Part shown: in pieces, positions 1 through 7,849 of the stretch | How the letters are laid out: each line of letters starts with the position of its first letter | Numbering within the stretch: the stretch's first letter is position 1 | NCBI RefSeq assembly: GCF_900130075.1 | Contig: NZ_LT671418.1 | Location: forward strand, 2,542,001-2,606,000 | Reading direction: 5' to 3' | Length of the DNA stretch: 64,000 bases | Source of the DNA: Herminiimonas arsenitoxidans | GTDB lineage: Bacteria > Pseudomonadota > Gammaproteobacteria > Burkholderiales > Burkholderiaceae_D | The notes under the pieces: generated by a model | The model's database searches: none | Seen by the model: only the letters and a program-made list of their open reading frames with translations | Told to the model about the DNA's origin: nothing | Translations under genes and position numbers: made by a program

Positions 1-641
1 AGGGGAGTGCGCAAGAAGCTTTCGATACCGTACATCGCGGCGAGGTCGATATCCTGATCGGCACGCAAATGGTGGCGAAAGGGCATGACTTCCAGAATCT
101 GACTTTGGTTGGTGTGCTGAATCCTGACACTGCCTTGTTCTCGCATGATTACCGCGCCAGCGAAAGACTGTTCGCGCAATTGATGCAAGTCGCCGGTCGC
201 GCTGGTCGCGTCGCGCAGAAGGAGGGCGGCAGCGCGAGTGAAGTGTTGATACAAACGCGTTATCCGCAGCATCCTTTATTTGCCGCAGTACGTACCCACG
301 ATTACGACACCTTCGCCAGCGAGTTGCTGGAAGAGCGGCAGCAGGCGAGTTTTCCGCCTTTCATTTATCAGGCGCTGTTGCGCGCGGAAGCGAAGGAAAT
401 CAAGATCGCGCTGGACTTCCTGCGTGCGGCAATTGCCTGCGTCGATTATCCCGGCATCACGATGAATGATCCTATCCCGATGACGATGACGCGCGTCGCC
501 AATGTCGACAGGGCACAATTGCTGGTGGAATGTACGTCGCGTCCGGCGCTGCAAGCTTTCCTGAAAGTCTGGATTGCCGCTATACGCGAGATGAAGACGC
601 GTGTGCGTTGGTCGCTGGAAGTCGATCCGGTCGATATCTAA
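1..641 (+). CDS. priA: Primosomal protein N' (replication restart helicase PriA), C-terminal part
   Basis: PriA is the superfamily 2 DNA helicase that reloads the replisome at stalled forks. Only the last 213 or so codons are inside the window; the reading frame is open from base 3 and the start lies to the left. The visible part carries late helicase motifs: ILIGTQMVAKGHDF at positions 54-95, then a DYRASERLFAQLMQVAGRAGR stretch that contains the arginine-rich motif VI, followed by the PriA C-terminal domain ending near SLEVDPVDI. The zinc-binding cysteines and Walker A motif are outside the window. The motif spacing is typical of PriA and I see no frameshift. Confidence 0.95.
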   Translation, partial: GSAQEAFDTVHRGEVDILIGTQMVAKGHDFQNLTLVGVLNPDTALFSHDYRASERLFAQLMQVAGRAGRVAQKEGGSASEVLIQTRYPQHPLFAAVRTHDYDTFASELLEERQQASFPPFIYQALLRAEAKEIKIALDFLRAAIACVDYPGITMNDPIPMTMTRVANVDRAQLLVECTSRPALQAFLKVWIAAIREMKTRVRWSLEVDPVDI

Positions 642-663
642 ATTAATTAATCAGTCCATCATC

Positions 664-915
664 ATGACCATCAAACTTAATCCAGAAACCGAAGAACGCC
701 TGATCGGTTCCATCCAGCGTTACTTCAGTACCAATATGGATGAAGACATAGGTGACCTCAAAGCCAAGTTGCTGCTCGATTTTTGCGTGCGGGAGTTGGG
801 GCCCAGCATTTACAATCAGGCGATTGCCGATGCACAGTCCGCGATGCAGGATAAAGTCGCCGAGCTGGACGTCACTTGTTACGAAGCTGAATTCAGTTAC
901 TGGAACAAAAAATGA
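664..915 (+). CDS. DUF2164 family small protein
   Basis: An 83-residue acidic protein beginning MTIKLNPETEERLIGSIQRY. It matches the pattern of DUF2164 proteins (small, helical, with a central GDLKAKLLLDF segment and a C-terminal YEAEFSYW). The function of the family is not known. I chose the ATG at 664 because the family begins here; an upstream in-frame ATG at 601 would lie inside priA. The stop overlaps the start of the next gene by 4 bases (ATGA), so the two are probably translated together, 22 bases after priA. Confidence 0.8.
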   Translation: MTIKLNPETEERLIGSIQRYFSTNMDEDIGDLKAKLLLDFCVRELGPSIYNQAIADAQSAMQDKVAELDVTCYEAEFSYWNKK

Positions 916-1319
916 AAAGCGCCCATATTCTCGCGAGTGTTTTGTTAGTAGTCAGCGCAGCAGCCATCGCGCAAGACCCAACGGTCATGCAAGAAGCGCT
1001 GAAAGATTGCGACAAGAACCAACTCACGATGAATATGTGTGCCAGCCATCGTTACGGCATCGCCGATCAAGCGCTCAATCAGCAATACAAACTCACCATG
1101 CAGGCGCAGCAAGATGCCGCCGCCAAGCAGCGCTTGCGCGATGCGCAACGTGCGTGGATCACTTTCCGCGACAAGGATTGCCTCGCAAATACCGGCCCGC
1201 GTGAAGCAGGCGGTTCTATCTGGCCGCTGCTGCATTACTCCTGTCTGGAACGTCACACGCAACATCGCACCGAAGATTTGAAATTGCAGGCCTGCGGCAT
1301 GCAAGGTTGCGACAAATAA
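912..1319 (+). CDS. Secreted LprI/DUF1311-type protein
   Basis: A 135-residue protein with a cleavable signal peptide (MKSAHILASVLLVVSAAAIAQ, cleavage likely after the AIA near residue 20) and four conserved-type cysteines. The mature part has the DUF1311 pattern: C...LTMNMCAS near the N-terminus, then DAQRAWITFRDKDC and a C-terminal CLERHTQHR. This is the fold called lysozyme inhibitor LprI-like. It should act in the periplasm, possibly protecting peptidoglycan from lysozyme, but function in this organism is inferred from family only. Start and stop overlap both neighbours, suggesting one small operon from DUF2164 through the acetyltransferase. Confidence 0.8.
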   Translation: MKSAHILASVLLVVSAAAIAQDPTVMQEALKDCDKNQLTMNMCASHRYGIADQALNQQYKLTMQAQQDAAAKQRLRDAQRAWITFRDKDCLANTGPREAGGSIWPLLHYSCLERHTQHRTEDLKLQACGMQGCDK

Positions 1320-1789
1320 TGCGCAAGACAACGACACCCACTATCCGCTGGCAATGGGCCACTTTCGATGAACTGAACGGCACAGCCTTGTACGCCGCAT
1401 TGCGCGCGCGGCAAGATGTCTTCGTGCTGGAACAGCAATGTCTGTACGCCGATATCGACGGCGACGATCAGCGCGCATTTCATTTGCTGGGCTGGAACGC
1501 GGCAGACGATACGCAGCTATTTGCCTATCTGCGTTGCTTCGCACCCGGCGACAAATATCCTGAAGCGGCGCTTGGTCGCGTGCTGACTACGCAACCTGCA
1601 CGCGGCTTTGGTTTGGGCAAACAATTGCTGACCGAAGGCATGCGTCGCGTCGAGCAGCACTTCCCCGGCAGTGCTATCCGCATCTCGGCGCAAGAGCATT
1701 TGCAACGCTTCTATGCCGGCTTCGGCTTCCAGGCAGTATCAGAGATGTATATGGAAGACGGCATCCCGCACATAGAGATGCTGCGCTGA
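1319..1789 (+). CDS. ElaA-like GNAT N-acetyltransferase
   Basis: A 156-residue single-domain GNAT protein. The ElaA type is shown by RARQDVFVLEQQCLYADIDG near residues 26-45, a Leu-Arg-Cys beta strand, then the acetyl-CoA loop ALGRVLTTQPARGFGLGKQL and a C-terminal FYAGFGFQAVSEMYMEDGIPH with the ElaA-typical Glu-Asp-Gly-Ile-Pro-His. The substrate is unknown. The start at 1319 overlaps the previous stop (TAATG); an alternative start at 1307 would add four residues. No terminator is evident, and the next gene begins 170 bases on. Confidence 0.85.
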   Translation: MRKTTTPTIRWQWATFDELNGTALYAALRARQDVFVLEQQCLYADIDGDDQRAFHLLGWNAADDTQLFAYLRCFAPGDKYPEAALGRVLTTQPARGFGLGKQLLTEGMRRVEQHFPGSAIRISAQEHLQRFYAGFGFQAVSEMYMEDGIPHIEMLR

Positions 1790-1812
1790 AATATTGATAC
1801 CTGTAAACATGG

Positions 1813-1857
1813 TTCGTATACGAATGATTTGACATCAATCGATCTGACGGGTAAGAT
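1813..1857 (+). promoter_or_regulatory. Sigma-70 promoter with adjacent palindrome upstream of the marR-ectABCD region
   Basis: A consensus -35 box TTGACA at 1829-1834 is followed by exactly 17 bases and TAAGAT at 1852-1857 (four of six matches to TATAAT). Four bases upstream of the -35 box is the perfect 12-bp palindrome TTCGTATACGAA (1813-1824). The promoter points at the MarR gene at 1960. MarR proteins bind such palindromes as dimers, so the site could be an autoregulatory operator; that is inference from position and symmetry only. Confidence 0.5.
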
Positions 1858-1959
1858 GGCCGCTTGTTAATCAAGCAACCGGGATATCAAAAACAGGAAA
1901 ATGTGACGTTATCGTGATGCGGCGCGACAGAATGAAAAAGTGTCGCTAAACTCGCGGTC

Positions 1960-2430
1960 ATGAATGACATCGACAAACTTGTTACCGTAAATGATTCGAT
2001 CCGTATTTTGCAAAGCGTACGTCGTATTGCACAGTGCGTGGAGCACCATTCGAAGCGCTTGGCAGTCACTCATAACATCACATCGCCACAACTTGTGGCA
2101 CTTCTTGCAATTGCAGAACTAGGGCCGAGTACGCTCAGATCCATCGGGCGTGCCATACAACTCAGTCCCAGTACCGTGGTTGGCATCGTTGATCGGCTGG
2201 AAGAAAAAGGATTGGTACAACGAGAGCGCGATACGCGTGATCGTCGTAATGTATTTGTCGCAGTGACGGAGGCGGGCCAAGCGGTTCTTGCCAATGCACC
2301 ATCGGCATTACCGAATGGTTTCGACAGCCTGTTAGGTGCGCTGCCAGAAACCGACCGTCAAGCCTTGATCGTCACGTTGGAACAATTTGCCTCATTGCTG
2401 GAAGCCAAAATACCTGCCGAACCTGTGTAG
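1960..2430 (+). CDS. MarR-family transcriptional regulator, probable EctR-type regulator of ectABCD
   Basis: A 156-residue MarR protein. The winged helix-turn-helix lies at about residues 48-110: helices around ITSPQLVALLAIAELG and LRSIGRAIQLSPSTVVGIVDRLEEKGLV, then the wing RERDTRDRRNVFVAVTEAG with the Arg-Asp-x-Arg-Asp signature. It precedes ectA by 121 bases in the same direction. MarR proteins called EctR control ect operons in several bacteria, so a role as ectoine regulator is the natural reading, but no binding data can be drawn from sequence. A good sigma-70 promoter with a palindrome sits 103-147 bases upstream. Confidence 0.85.
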   Translation: MNDIDKLVTVNDSIRILQSVRRIAQCVEHHSKRLAVTHNITSPQLVALLAIAELGPSTLRSIGRAIQLSPSTVVGIVDRLEEKGLVQRERDTRDRRNVFVAVTEAGQAVLANAPSALPNGFDSLLGALPETDRQALIVTLEQFASLLEAKIPAEPV

Positions 2431-2551
2431 CAGGACGCTTGCGATAAGTAGTAGCAAGCTCCGCGCGCAAACCTGATTTCCCTTTAACTGACGAGTGTAA
2501 CTGTGGTCTTTAATGACTGCGGGGATCGCTTTTCTCGAAAAAGGAGAAAGC

Positions 2552-3070
2552 ATGAACACACGAGTAATAGGTGCAGTCATCGATCACATCGTGCTGCGTC
2601 CACCCAAGCGTCGCGACGGTGCTGATCTGCATGATTTGATCGCACGTTGTCCGCCGCTGGATCTCAACTCTCGCTACGCTTATTTGCTGCTGTGCGAGCA
2701 TCACGGTGCTACCTGCATCGTGGCAGAAGCAGGCGGCGAACTGGTCGGTGCGGTTACCGCCTATATACGACCGGCGATAGAGCCAGAGGAAGTAAGCACG
2801 CTCTTCATCTGGCAAGTTGCCGTTGCACCCCATGCACAAGGCCAGCGCCTCGCTTCACGCATGCTGGATCAATTGACTGCACGCTGTGCCGTCACCCATC
2901 GGTTTCACAAGATAGAAACCACCATCAGTCCGAGCAACATCGGCTCGCAAAAATTATTCGACAGCTATGCCAAGCGTTTCAACATCGGCATTACGGCACA
3001 ACCGTATTTCGCCGCCAGCGATTTTGGCGACGGCAAGCACGAAGAAGAATGGCTCTACCAACTTGGCTAG
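2552..3070 (+). CDS. ectA: L-2,4-diaminobutyrate N-gamma-acetyltransferase
   Basis: A 172-residue GNAT enzyme that acetylates L-2,4-diaminobutyrate, the second step of ectoine synthesis. Family features seen: LRPPKRRDGADLHDLIARCPPLD at the N-terminus, YAYLLLCEHHGATCIVAE, the acetyl-CoA loop VAPHAQGQRLASRMLDQL, and TTISPSNIGSQKLFDSYA near residue 135. The start at 2552 follows AAGGAG at 2541-2546 with ideal spacing; an upstream ATG at 2513 lacks a ribosome site. First gene of ectABCD; ectB follows after 63 bases. No aspartokinase gene (ask_ect) is in the cluster. Confidence 0.95.
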   Translation: MNTRVIGAVIDHIVLRPPKRRDGADLHDLIARCPPLDLNSRYAYLLLCEHHGATCIVAEAGGELVGAVTAYIRPAIEPEEVSTLFIWQVAVAPHAQGQRLASRMLDQLTARCAVTHRFHKIETTISPSNIGSQKLFDSYAKRFNIGITAQPYFAASDFGDGKHEEEWLYQLG

Positions 3071-3133
3071 TGATAGTGCGCAGCGTGATTGCGTTGCACT
3101 CGGCCATTTCATTCACTCACCATCAGGAGAATC

Positions 3134-4432
3134 ATGATGCGTATATTCAATCGACTTGAATCAGAAGTTCGCGGCTACATCCGCTCATTCCCAACCATAT
3201 TTGCCACTGCGCAGAACGCCAAGCTGACCGATGAAGGTGGCAACACCTACATCGATTTTCTGGCTGGCGCCGGTACGCTCAACTACGGTCACAACAATCC
3301 GCTGATGAAGCAGGCTGTTATCGACTACCTGTCGGAAGACGGCATCGTGCATGGCCTAGATATGGCCACCAGTGCGAAAAAAACGTTTCTGCAAACCTTC
3401 GAGAGCCACGTCCTCAAGCCGCGCAAGATGCAATACAAGATGCAGTTCACCGGCCCGACCGGCACCAATGCGGTGGAAGCGGCGGTCAAGCTCGCACGTA
3501 ATGTAACGGGTCGTCAGATGGTGATTTCATTCACCAATGGTTTTCATGGCGTCTCGCTCGGTTCGCTGGCGCTGACTGGTAATCGCAAGTTCCGCGATGC
3601 TGCCGGTGTGTCGCTGAACGATGTGCATCGTGCGCCTTACTCCGGTTACTTCGGCATGAACATCGACACCATTGCGATGCTGGATAAATTGATTACCGAT
3701 CCTAGCAGCGGCGTTGATCTTCCAGCCGCCATCATTGCCGAGTGCGTGCAGGGTGAGGGCGGTTTGAATGTCGCTGGCTTGAACTGGTTGAAGAAGCTGG
3801 AGCAGCTATGCCAGCGTCACAAGATCCTGCTGATCGTCGATGACATACAAGCTGGTTGCGGTCGTACCGGTACCTTTTTCAGTTTCGAACCGGCAGGTAT
3901 CAAGCCCGACATCATTACGTTGTCCAAGTCGCTGTCCGGTTTTGGTTTGCCTATGGCCTTGCTGTTGATGAAGCCCGAGTTCGATGTGTGGAAGCCGGGT
4001 CAGCATAACGGTACTTTCCGCGGCAACAATCTCGCCTTTGTGACGGCGACAGCCGCGTTGCAGCATTACTGGAGCGATAACAAATTCCAGACCGAGATCC
4101 AAAAAAAATCGCAAGCGATAGAAGCCTTCCTCAACAAGCTGGTCGTCAGTTATCCAGAGGCAGAGTTGACGCGTCGCGGTCGCGGCATGATGCAAGGCAT
4201 TGCTTGCGCCGATCCTGCGGTGGCTGATCGCATTACAGCGATCGCTTTCCAAAACGGTTTGATTATCGAAACATCAGGCGGTGAGGATGAAGTCGTCAAG
4301 CTGTTGATGCCACTGACGATAGAACAGGAAACCATGCTCGCCGGCCTCGATATTTTGGAGCACGCCGTGGCTGAAGCCGTCAGTGAAAAAATCAAGGACC
4401 AGGTTGAATCAGATAAAGAGGTGACAGCATGA
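3134..4432 (+). CDS. ectB: L-2,4-diaminobutyrate--2-oxoglutarate transaminase
   Basis: A 432-residue class III PLP-dependent aminotransferase that makes L-2,4-diaminobutyrate from aspartate semialdehyde with glutamate as amino donor. It starts with the EctB-typical MRIFNRLESEVRGYIRSFP. The cofactor site is visible: GPTGTNAVEAAVKLAR for phosphate binding, IVDDIQAGCGRTG for the PLP-ring Asp, and the Schiff-base lysine in ITLSKSLSGFGLPMA at about residue 265. A ribosome site (CAGGAGA) lies just before the ATG at 3134. The stop overlaps the ectC start by 4 bases (ATGA), so translation is coupled. Confidence 0.97.
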   Translation: MMRIFNRLESEVRGYIRSFPTIFATAQNAKLTDEGGNTYIDFLAGAGTLNYGHNNPLMKQAVIDYLSEDGIVHGLDMATSAKKTFLQTFESHVLKPRKMQYKMQFTGPTGTNAVEAAVKLARNVTGRQMVISFTNGFHGVSLGSLALTGNRKFRDAAGVSLNDVHRAPYSGYFGMNIDTIAMLDKLITDPSSGVDLPAAIIAECVQGEGGLNVAGLNWLKKLEQLCQRHKILLIVDDIQAGCGRTGTFFSFEPAGIKPDIITLSKSLSGFGLPMALLLMKPEFDVWKPGQHNGTFRGNNLAFVTATAALQHYWSDNKFQTEIQKKSQAIEAFLNKLVVSYPEAELTRRGRGMMQGIACADPAVADRITAIAFQNGLIIETSGGEDEVVKLLMPLTIEQETMLAGLDILEHAVAEAVSEKIKDQVESDKEVTA

Positions 4433-4866
4433 TCGTACGCAGACTGAAGGACATACTCGATACCAGCCGCGATGTGAAGGCAGAAACCTGGGCCAGCCGA
4501 CGCTTGCTGTTGCGTGAAGACGGTATGGGATTTTCCATGCATCACACGGTGATCTACGCCGGTACGCAGACGCACATCTGGTATCAGAATCATCTGGAAG
4601 GTGTGTACTGCGTTGAGGGTACCGGTTCGGTCGAACTGATTCCTTCCGGCGAAACCTTCCGTATAGAACCCGGCACCTTGTATGCGTTGAACAAACACGA
4701 TGAACACTGGTTGCGTGCAGAAACCGATTTGCATCTGGTCTGTACCTTCAATCCACCGCTGGCAGGCAACGAGATGCACGATGAAAACGGCGTCTATCAA
4801 TTGGTACCAGAAACTGCCACCACTATTGCCAAGGTCGAGGTCGAAAAGGCCACGGCAGAAAGTTGA
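4429..4866 (+). CDS. ectC: L-ectoine synthase
   Basis: A 145-residue cupin that closes the ring of N-gamma-acetyl-diaminobutyrate to give ectoine. The iron ligands known for characterised EctC proteins are at exactly the expected numbers: Glu57 (in NHLEGVYCVEG), Tyr85 (GTLYALN) and His93 (KHDEHWLRA). The protein is slightly longer than many EctC because of a C-terminal tail rich in Glu, Ala and Lys (IAKVEVEKATAES). It overlaps ectB by 4 bases, and ectD begins 7 bases downstream. Confidence 0.97.
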   Translation: MIVRRLKDILDTSRDVKAETWASRRLLLREDGMGFSMHHTVIYAGTQTHIWYQNHLEGVYCVEGTGSVELIPSGETFRIEPGTLYALNKHDEHWLRAETDLHLVCTFNPPLAGNEMHDENGVYQLVPETATTIAKVEVEKATAES

Positions 4867-4873
4867 GGAGAAG

Positions 4874-5806
4874 ATGATCATGCTTTCGCAAGACGCCTAC
4901 CCAACACGTACGCAAAATAATGCCGGCATCCTGGCGCGCCAGGACCCGGTCGTGTATGAACACGACAGCACGCACAAGCCGCAACTGGATGAAGCGCAAC
5001 GCGCGTCGTATCAGGAAAACGGCTTTCTGCTGATGCCGGAATTATTCAACGCAGAAGAAGTCGCTTATCTGTTCGATGCGATGCAAGCCATGCGCGAAGA
5101 TTTCACCAACACCGGTCGCAAGGAAGTGATTGCAGAACTTGGTAACGGCGCTGGCAGTGGTGAAGTGCGCTCAATTTTCAATGTGCATCGCTTGAATGAA
5201 ATCTTCGCCAATCTCGTACGCGATCCGCGTGTGCTGAATGTCGCGCGCGAGATACTCGGCAGCGAAGTGTATATCCATCAATCGCGCATCAATTACAAAC
5301 CCGGCTTTACCGGCAAAGAGTTTTACTGGCATTCTGATTTCGAGACCTGGCATAGCGAAGACGGCATGCCGACGATGCGTGCATTGAGCTGTTCGATACT
5401 GTTGACCGATAACAGTGAATCGAACGGTCCGCTGATGCTGATTCCCGGTTCGCATCATCACTACGTCTCCTGCATGGGCGAGACGCCGGATGAGAACTAC
5501 AAGAAGTCATTGAAGAAGCAGGAAGTCGGTGTGCCCGATCAAATCCTGTTGCGCTATCTGGCCGACATGGGCGGCATCAAGTCATGCGCAGGCAAGGCTG
5601 GTTCCGTCGTTTTCTTCGATTGCAATACGATGCACGGCTCCAACGGCAACATCACGCCTTACCCGCGCAGCAATGTGTTCTTCGTCTATAACAGCATCGC
5701 CAATCAACTGGATGCGCCCAAAGGCGGATTGGAACCACGGCCGGAGTTTGTCGCTGCGCGTGAAGGTATCGCCGAGCTGACGCCGCAAGCGCTTGCTATT
5801 GACTGA
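4874..5806 (+). CDS. ectD: Ectoine 5-hydroxylase
   Basis: A 310-residue non-haem Fe(II)/2-oxoglutarate dioxygenase that converts ectoine to 5-hydroxyectoine. The EctD signature FYWHSDFETWHSEDGMP is at about residues 150-166. The 2-His-1-carboxylate iron site reads His153, Asp155 and His254 (FFDCNTMHGSNGN). The start at 4874 is supported by GAGGAG at 4866-4870; another ATG two codons later at 4880 is possible. It is the last gene of ectABCD; a MarC gene follows after 36 bases in the same direction and may be co-transcribed. Having ectD implies production of hydroxyectoine as well as ectoine. Confidence 0.97.
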   Translation: MIMLSQDAYPTRTQNNAGILARQDPVVYEHDSTHKPQLDEAQRASYQENGFLLMPELFNAEEVAYLFDAMQAMREDFTNTGRKEVIAELGNGAGSGEVRSIFNVHRLNEIFANLVRDPRVLNVAREILGSEVYIHQSRINYKPGFTGKEFYWHSDFETWHSEDGMPTMRALSCSILLTDNSESNGPLMLIPGSHHHYVSCMGETPDENYKKSLKKQEVGVPDQILLRYLADMGGIKSCAGKAGSVVFFDCNTMHGSNGNITPYPRSNVFFVYNSIANQLDAPKGGLEPRPEFVAAREGIAELTPQALAID

Positions 5807-5842
5807 ACTGCTGTCGTTGACGGCGACGCGCTAAAGGAATAA

Positions 5843-6454
5843 ATGGAAACTTACCTGCGTTCTTTCGCGCTCTTCTTCGCCTTGTTCAATCCCTTTCTGA
5901 TGAGCATTTATCTGCTCGATCTGATACGGGGATTGCCGACGCCCACCTTTGCGCGCGTGCTGATACGCGGCAGCTTGATCAGTGCCTGCGTTTTCGTGTT
6001 GTTCGCATGGGGTGGCGAGGCATTTTTTCGCGATTATCTGCAAGTGCGCTTTGCATCCTTCCAGATATTCGGCGGCATTATTTTTTTGATGATCGGTCTG
6101 CGCTATGTGTTCTCCGGCGCGCATGCGATCGAGAGTCTGCGCGATAACCCGACCGCGATGGCAGGCAGTATCGCCATGCCTATCATGATCGGTCCCGGCA
6201 CAGTCAGCGCTGCGGTCGTGATCGGCACGCGCATGTCGCTGCCGGCTGCTGCAGTTGTCATCGTCGGGACGCTGGCGTTGACGGTGACGCTGCTGGTTGT
6301 GATGAAGATTGCGCACGACAGATTGAAGGAGCGACATGCCGCCATCACCGATCGCTACATCGATCTGGTCGGTCGTATGTCGGCGCTGTTGATAGGCACG
6401 ATAGCCGTGGACATGATCGTGACGGGTTTGCAGAGCTCGGGTTTGATCGATTGA
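5843..6454 (+). CDS. MarC-family integral membrane protein
   Basis: A 203-residue protein with six predicted membrane segments, typical MarC (UPF0056) length and pattern: ALFNPFLMSIYLLDLIRG in the first segment, GGIIFLMIGLRYVF in the third, and the family motif region AMPIMIGPGTVSAAVVIG at about residues 112-129. MarC proteins were once linked to multiple antibiotic resistance but their function is unsettled. It follows ectD by 36 bases with its own AAAGGA ribosome site, so it may be expressed with the ectoine genes; whether it helps in osmolyte handling cannot be told from sequence. Confidence 0.85.
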   Translation: METYLRSFALFFALFNPFLMSIYLLDLIRGLPTPTFARVLIRGSLISACVFVLFAWGGEAFFRDYLQVRFASFQIFGGIIFLMIGLRYVFSGAHAIESLRDNPTAMAGSIAMPIMIGPGTVSAAVVIGTRMSLPAAAVVIVGTLALTVTLLVVMKIAHDRLKERHAAITDRYIDLVGRMSALLIGTIAVDMIVTGLQSSGLID

Positions 6455-6727
6455 TGATGGGCTTTGGCGGTGCCATATCAGATCGAATTCACCTTTCTGC
6501 ATAGTCGCAACGTGATCTTTACAAGTCTGGGAGGTGTTGTTGCCGGCAAGCGACATAAAGCCTTGCCGGAAGCTGTCCAAGATCAATTCCGCTCAAAAAA
6601 AATCCAGAACGCCGCCCCTTTTTCGCAAGGGCTGTGCCTATACTAATTTCCGGAAGCAGCTTTAGCTTTCCAACATATAGTCGCACTAAAAAAACTGGTA
6701 AAAACCAATATAAATGGAGGAGACATT

Positions 6728-7081
6728 ATGAAAAACATTCAACGCGCTTTGGTTTTGGCAGCCCTTTCTGCCGCTTTGGTTGGCTGTGCATCTACCGATA
6801 CACAAACCGCAGCACCAGCAGCAGCGCCGGCTCCAGCGCCAGCAGCAGTTGCTGCACCGGCGGCGGCAGCTAGCCCGGCACTGCAAAAAGCGGTAGAAGC
6901 ATCGTTGGCCAAGGAAGCTGAACTGAAAGGCACCAAGATTGCAGTTGCTGCGACCACGGACGGTGCAGTTGCCTTGTCCGGCACGGTCAAGAACGAATGG
7001 CAGCAATATCTTGCCGGCGAAACAGCGAAAAAAACCACTGGCGTGAAATCCGTCAAAAACGGAATCAAAGTACCTGATTGA
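6728..7081 (+). CDS. Small BON-domain lipoprotein
   Basis: A 117-residue protein with a lipoprotein signal (LSAALVGC, acylated Cys near residue 21), then a low-complexity Ala/Pro linker of about 30 residues (PAAAPAPAPAAVAAPAAAA), then a BON-like domain at about residues 56-117 (KIAVAATTDGAVALSGTVKNE, ending VKSVKNGIKV). BON domains bind phospholipid or outer-membrane surfaces; the protein is expected to be anchored to the periplasmic face of a membrane. A strong GGAGG ribosome site precedes the ATG, and a rho-independent terminator follows, so this is a single-gene transcript with likely high expression. Confidence 0.8.
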   Translation: MKNIQRALVLAALSAALVGCASTDTQTAAPAAAPAPAPAAVAAPAAAASPALQKAVEASLAKEAELKGTKIAVAATTDGAVALSGTVKNEWQQYLAGETAKKTTGVKSVKNGIKVPD

Positions 7082-7101
7082 TTCTCACGCATGAAAATGA
7101 A

Positions 7102-7130
7102 AACGCCGGGCATGCCCGGCGTTTTTTATT
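7102..7130 (+). terminator. Rho-independent terminator after the BON lipoprotein gene
   Basis: Inverted repeat AACGCCGGGC-AT-GCCCGGCGTT followed by a T-run (TTTTTTATT), 20 bases after the stop of the lipoprotein gene. The preceding A-rich stretch is weak for the reverse direction. Confidence 0.9.
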
Positions 7131-7166
7131 GTGGCGTGCCTTGAGGTACAAGGCCTACATAGACAA

Positions 7167-7640
7167 TCAGAGCGGCAATCCCAAACGTCCTTCTTCCGCC
7201 AATTGGCGAATGATGCGTATCGTGTCGATATCGGCTTCCTGATAGGCAGAACGGCGGAATTCATTGTAGAAGGCATCCATATCGTCATCGGTAGTACCGG
7301 TGTCGTATGAAAAGCGGACGAATAAGGCACCGGGACTAGGCTCTTCTATCGTGATGAGCAGGCTGGATGCGGGAATATCTGTTTGTGCCGGCACGTCGTA
7401 ATGCACGGTCTGCTGCGGCGTCAAATTGACGCGATCATGTACCAGCAACTCGCCATAGCGCAGTGTGCGCGCAATGACGTCTTCGTTGCGCGACAGCAAT
7501 TTGCATTCATCCAGCCATGGGATGAACAGTTTCGGTGATTCTGCACGCAGAACCAGACCGCGCCACAATTGATCGCGCGTGAGCGTATCGATCAAGGGAT
7601 TGAGCGGGTCGTTGATTTCGATCAGATGCTGAAATTGCAT
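7167..7640 (-). CDS. DUF1857 (AtaL-like) SRPBCC-fold protein
   Basis: A 157-residue protein starting MQFQHLIEINDPLNPLIDTLTRDQLWRGL, which matches the DUF1857/AtaL-like group of the START/SRPBCC superfamily (helix-grip fold with a hydrophobic ligand cavity). Other family-like segments are HYDVPAQTDIPASSLLITIEEP and LFVRFSYDTG. The ligand and role are unknown. I place the start at 7640 because the family begins with this sequence; an upstream ATG at 7673 would add 11 unrelated residues. It is a lone gene convergent with the lipoprotein gene. Confidence 0.75.
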   Translation of the reverse strand: MQFQHLIEINDPLNPLIDTLTRDQLWRGLVLRAESPKLFIPWLDECKLLSRNEDVIARTLRYGELLVHDRVNLTPQQTVHYDVPAQTDIPASSLLITIEEPSPGALFVRFSYDTGTTDDDMDAFYNEFRRSAYQEADIDTIRIIRQLAEEGRLGLPL

Positions 7641-7849
7641 GGCGACGTATTTGAATGAAGGAGTGGATATCACAATGATGCGCGCTGCACTTCATTGACT
7701 CTGTGGGTATTGTACTGTGCTGCGCGCTGGAGCCAAACCTTGATGTGGTGCGGATGTGCATGCGATAAGGATATTTGTAGAGTTTACAGTGCGCCCGGCG
7801 GCTTTTACTTATGTTCTAATGCCCATTATCTTCTCGCTGAGCTTCCACC

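Noticed and set aside
280..554. Overlapping frames inside priA on either strand
   Set aside because: They are shadows of the real frame, with Arg/Cys/Ser-rich products and no ribosome sites. The same applies to similar overlapping frames across the window.
3806..4881. Long minus-strand frames opposite ectB and ectC
   Set aside because: Opposite-strand frames of this length are common in GC-rich third-position genes; products have no recognisable domain while the plus-strand genes are certain.
6728..6890. GCA/GCX-rich repeat in the lipoprotein gene as a tandem DNA repeat
   Set aside because: It is a low-complexity Ala/Pro protein linker with varied codons, not an exact tandem repeat.
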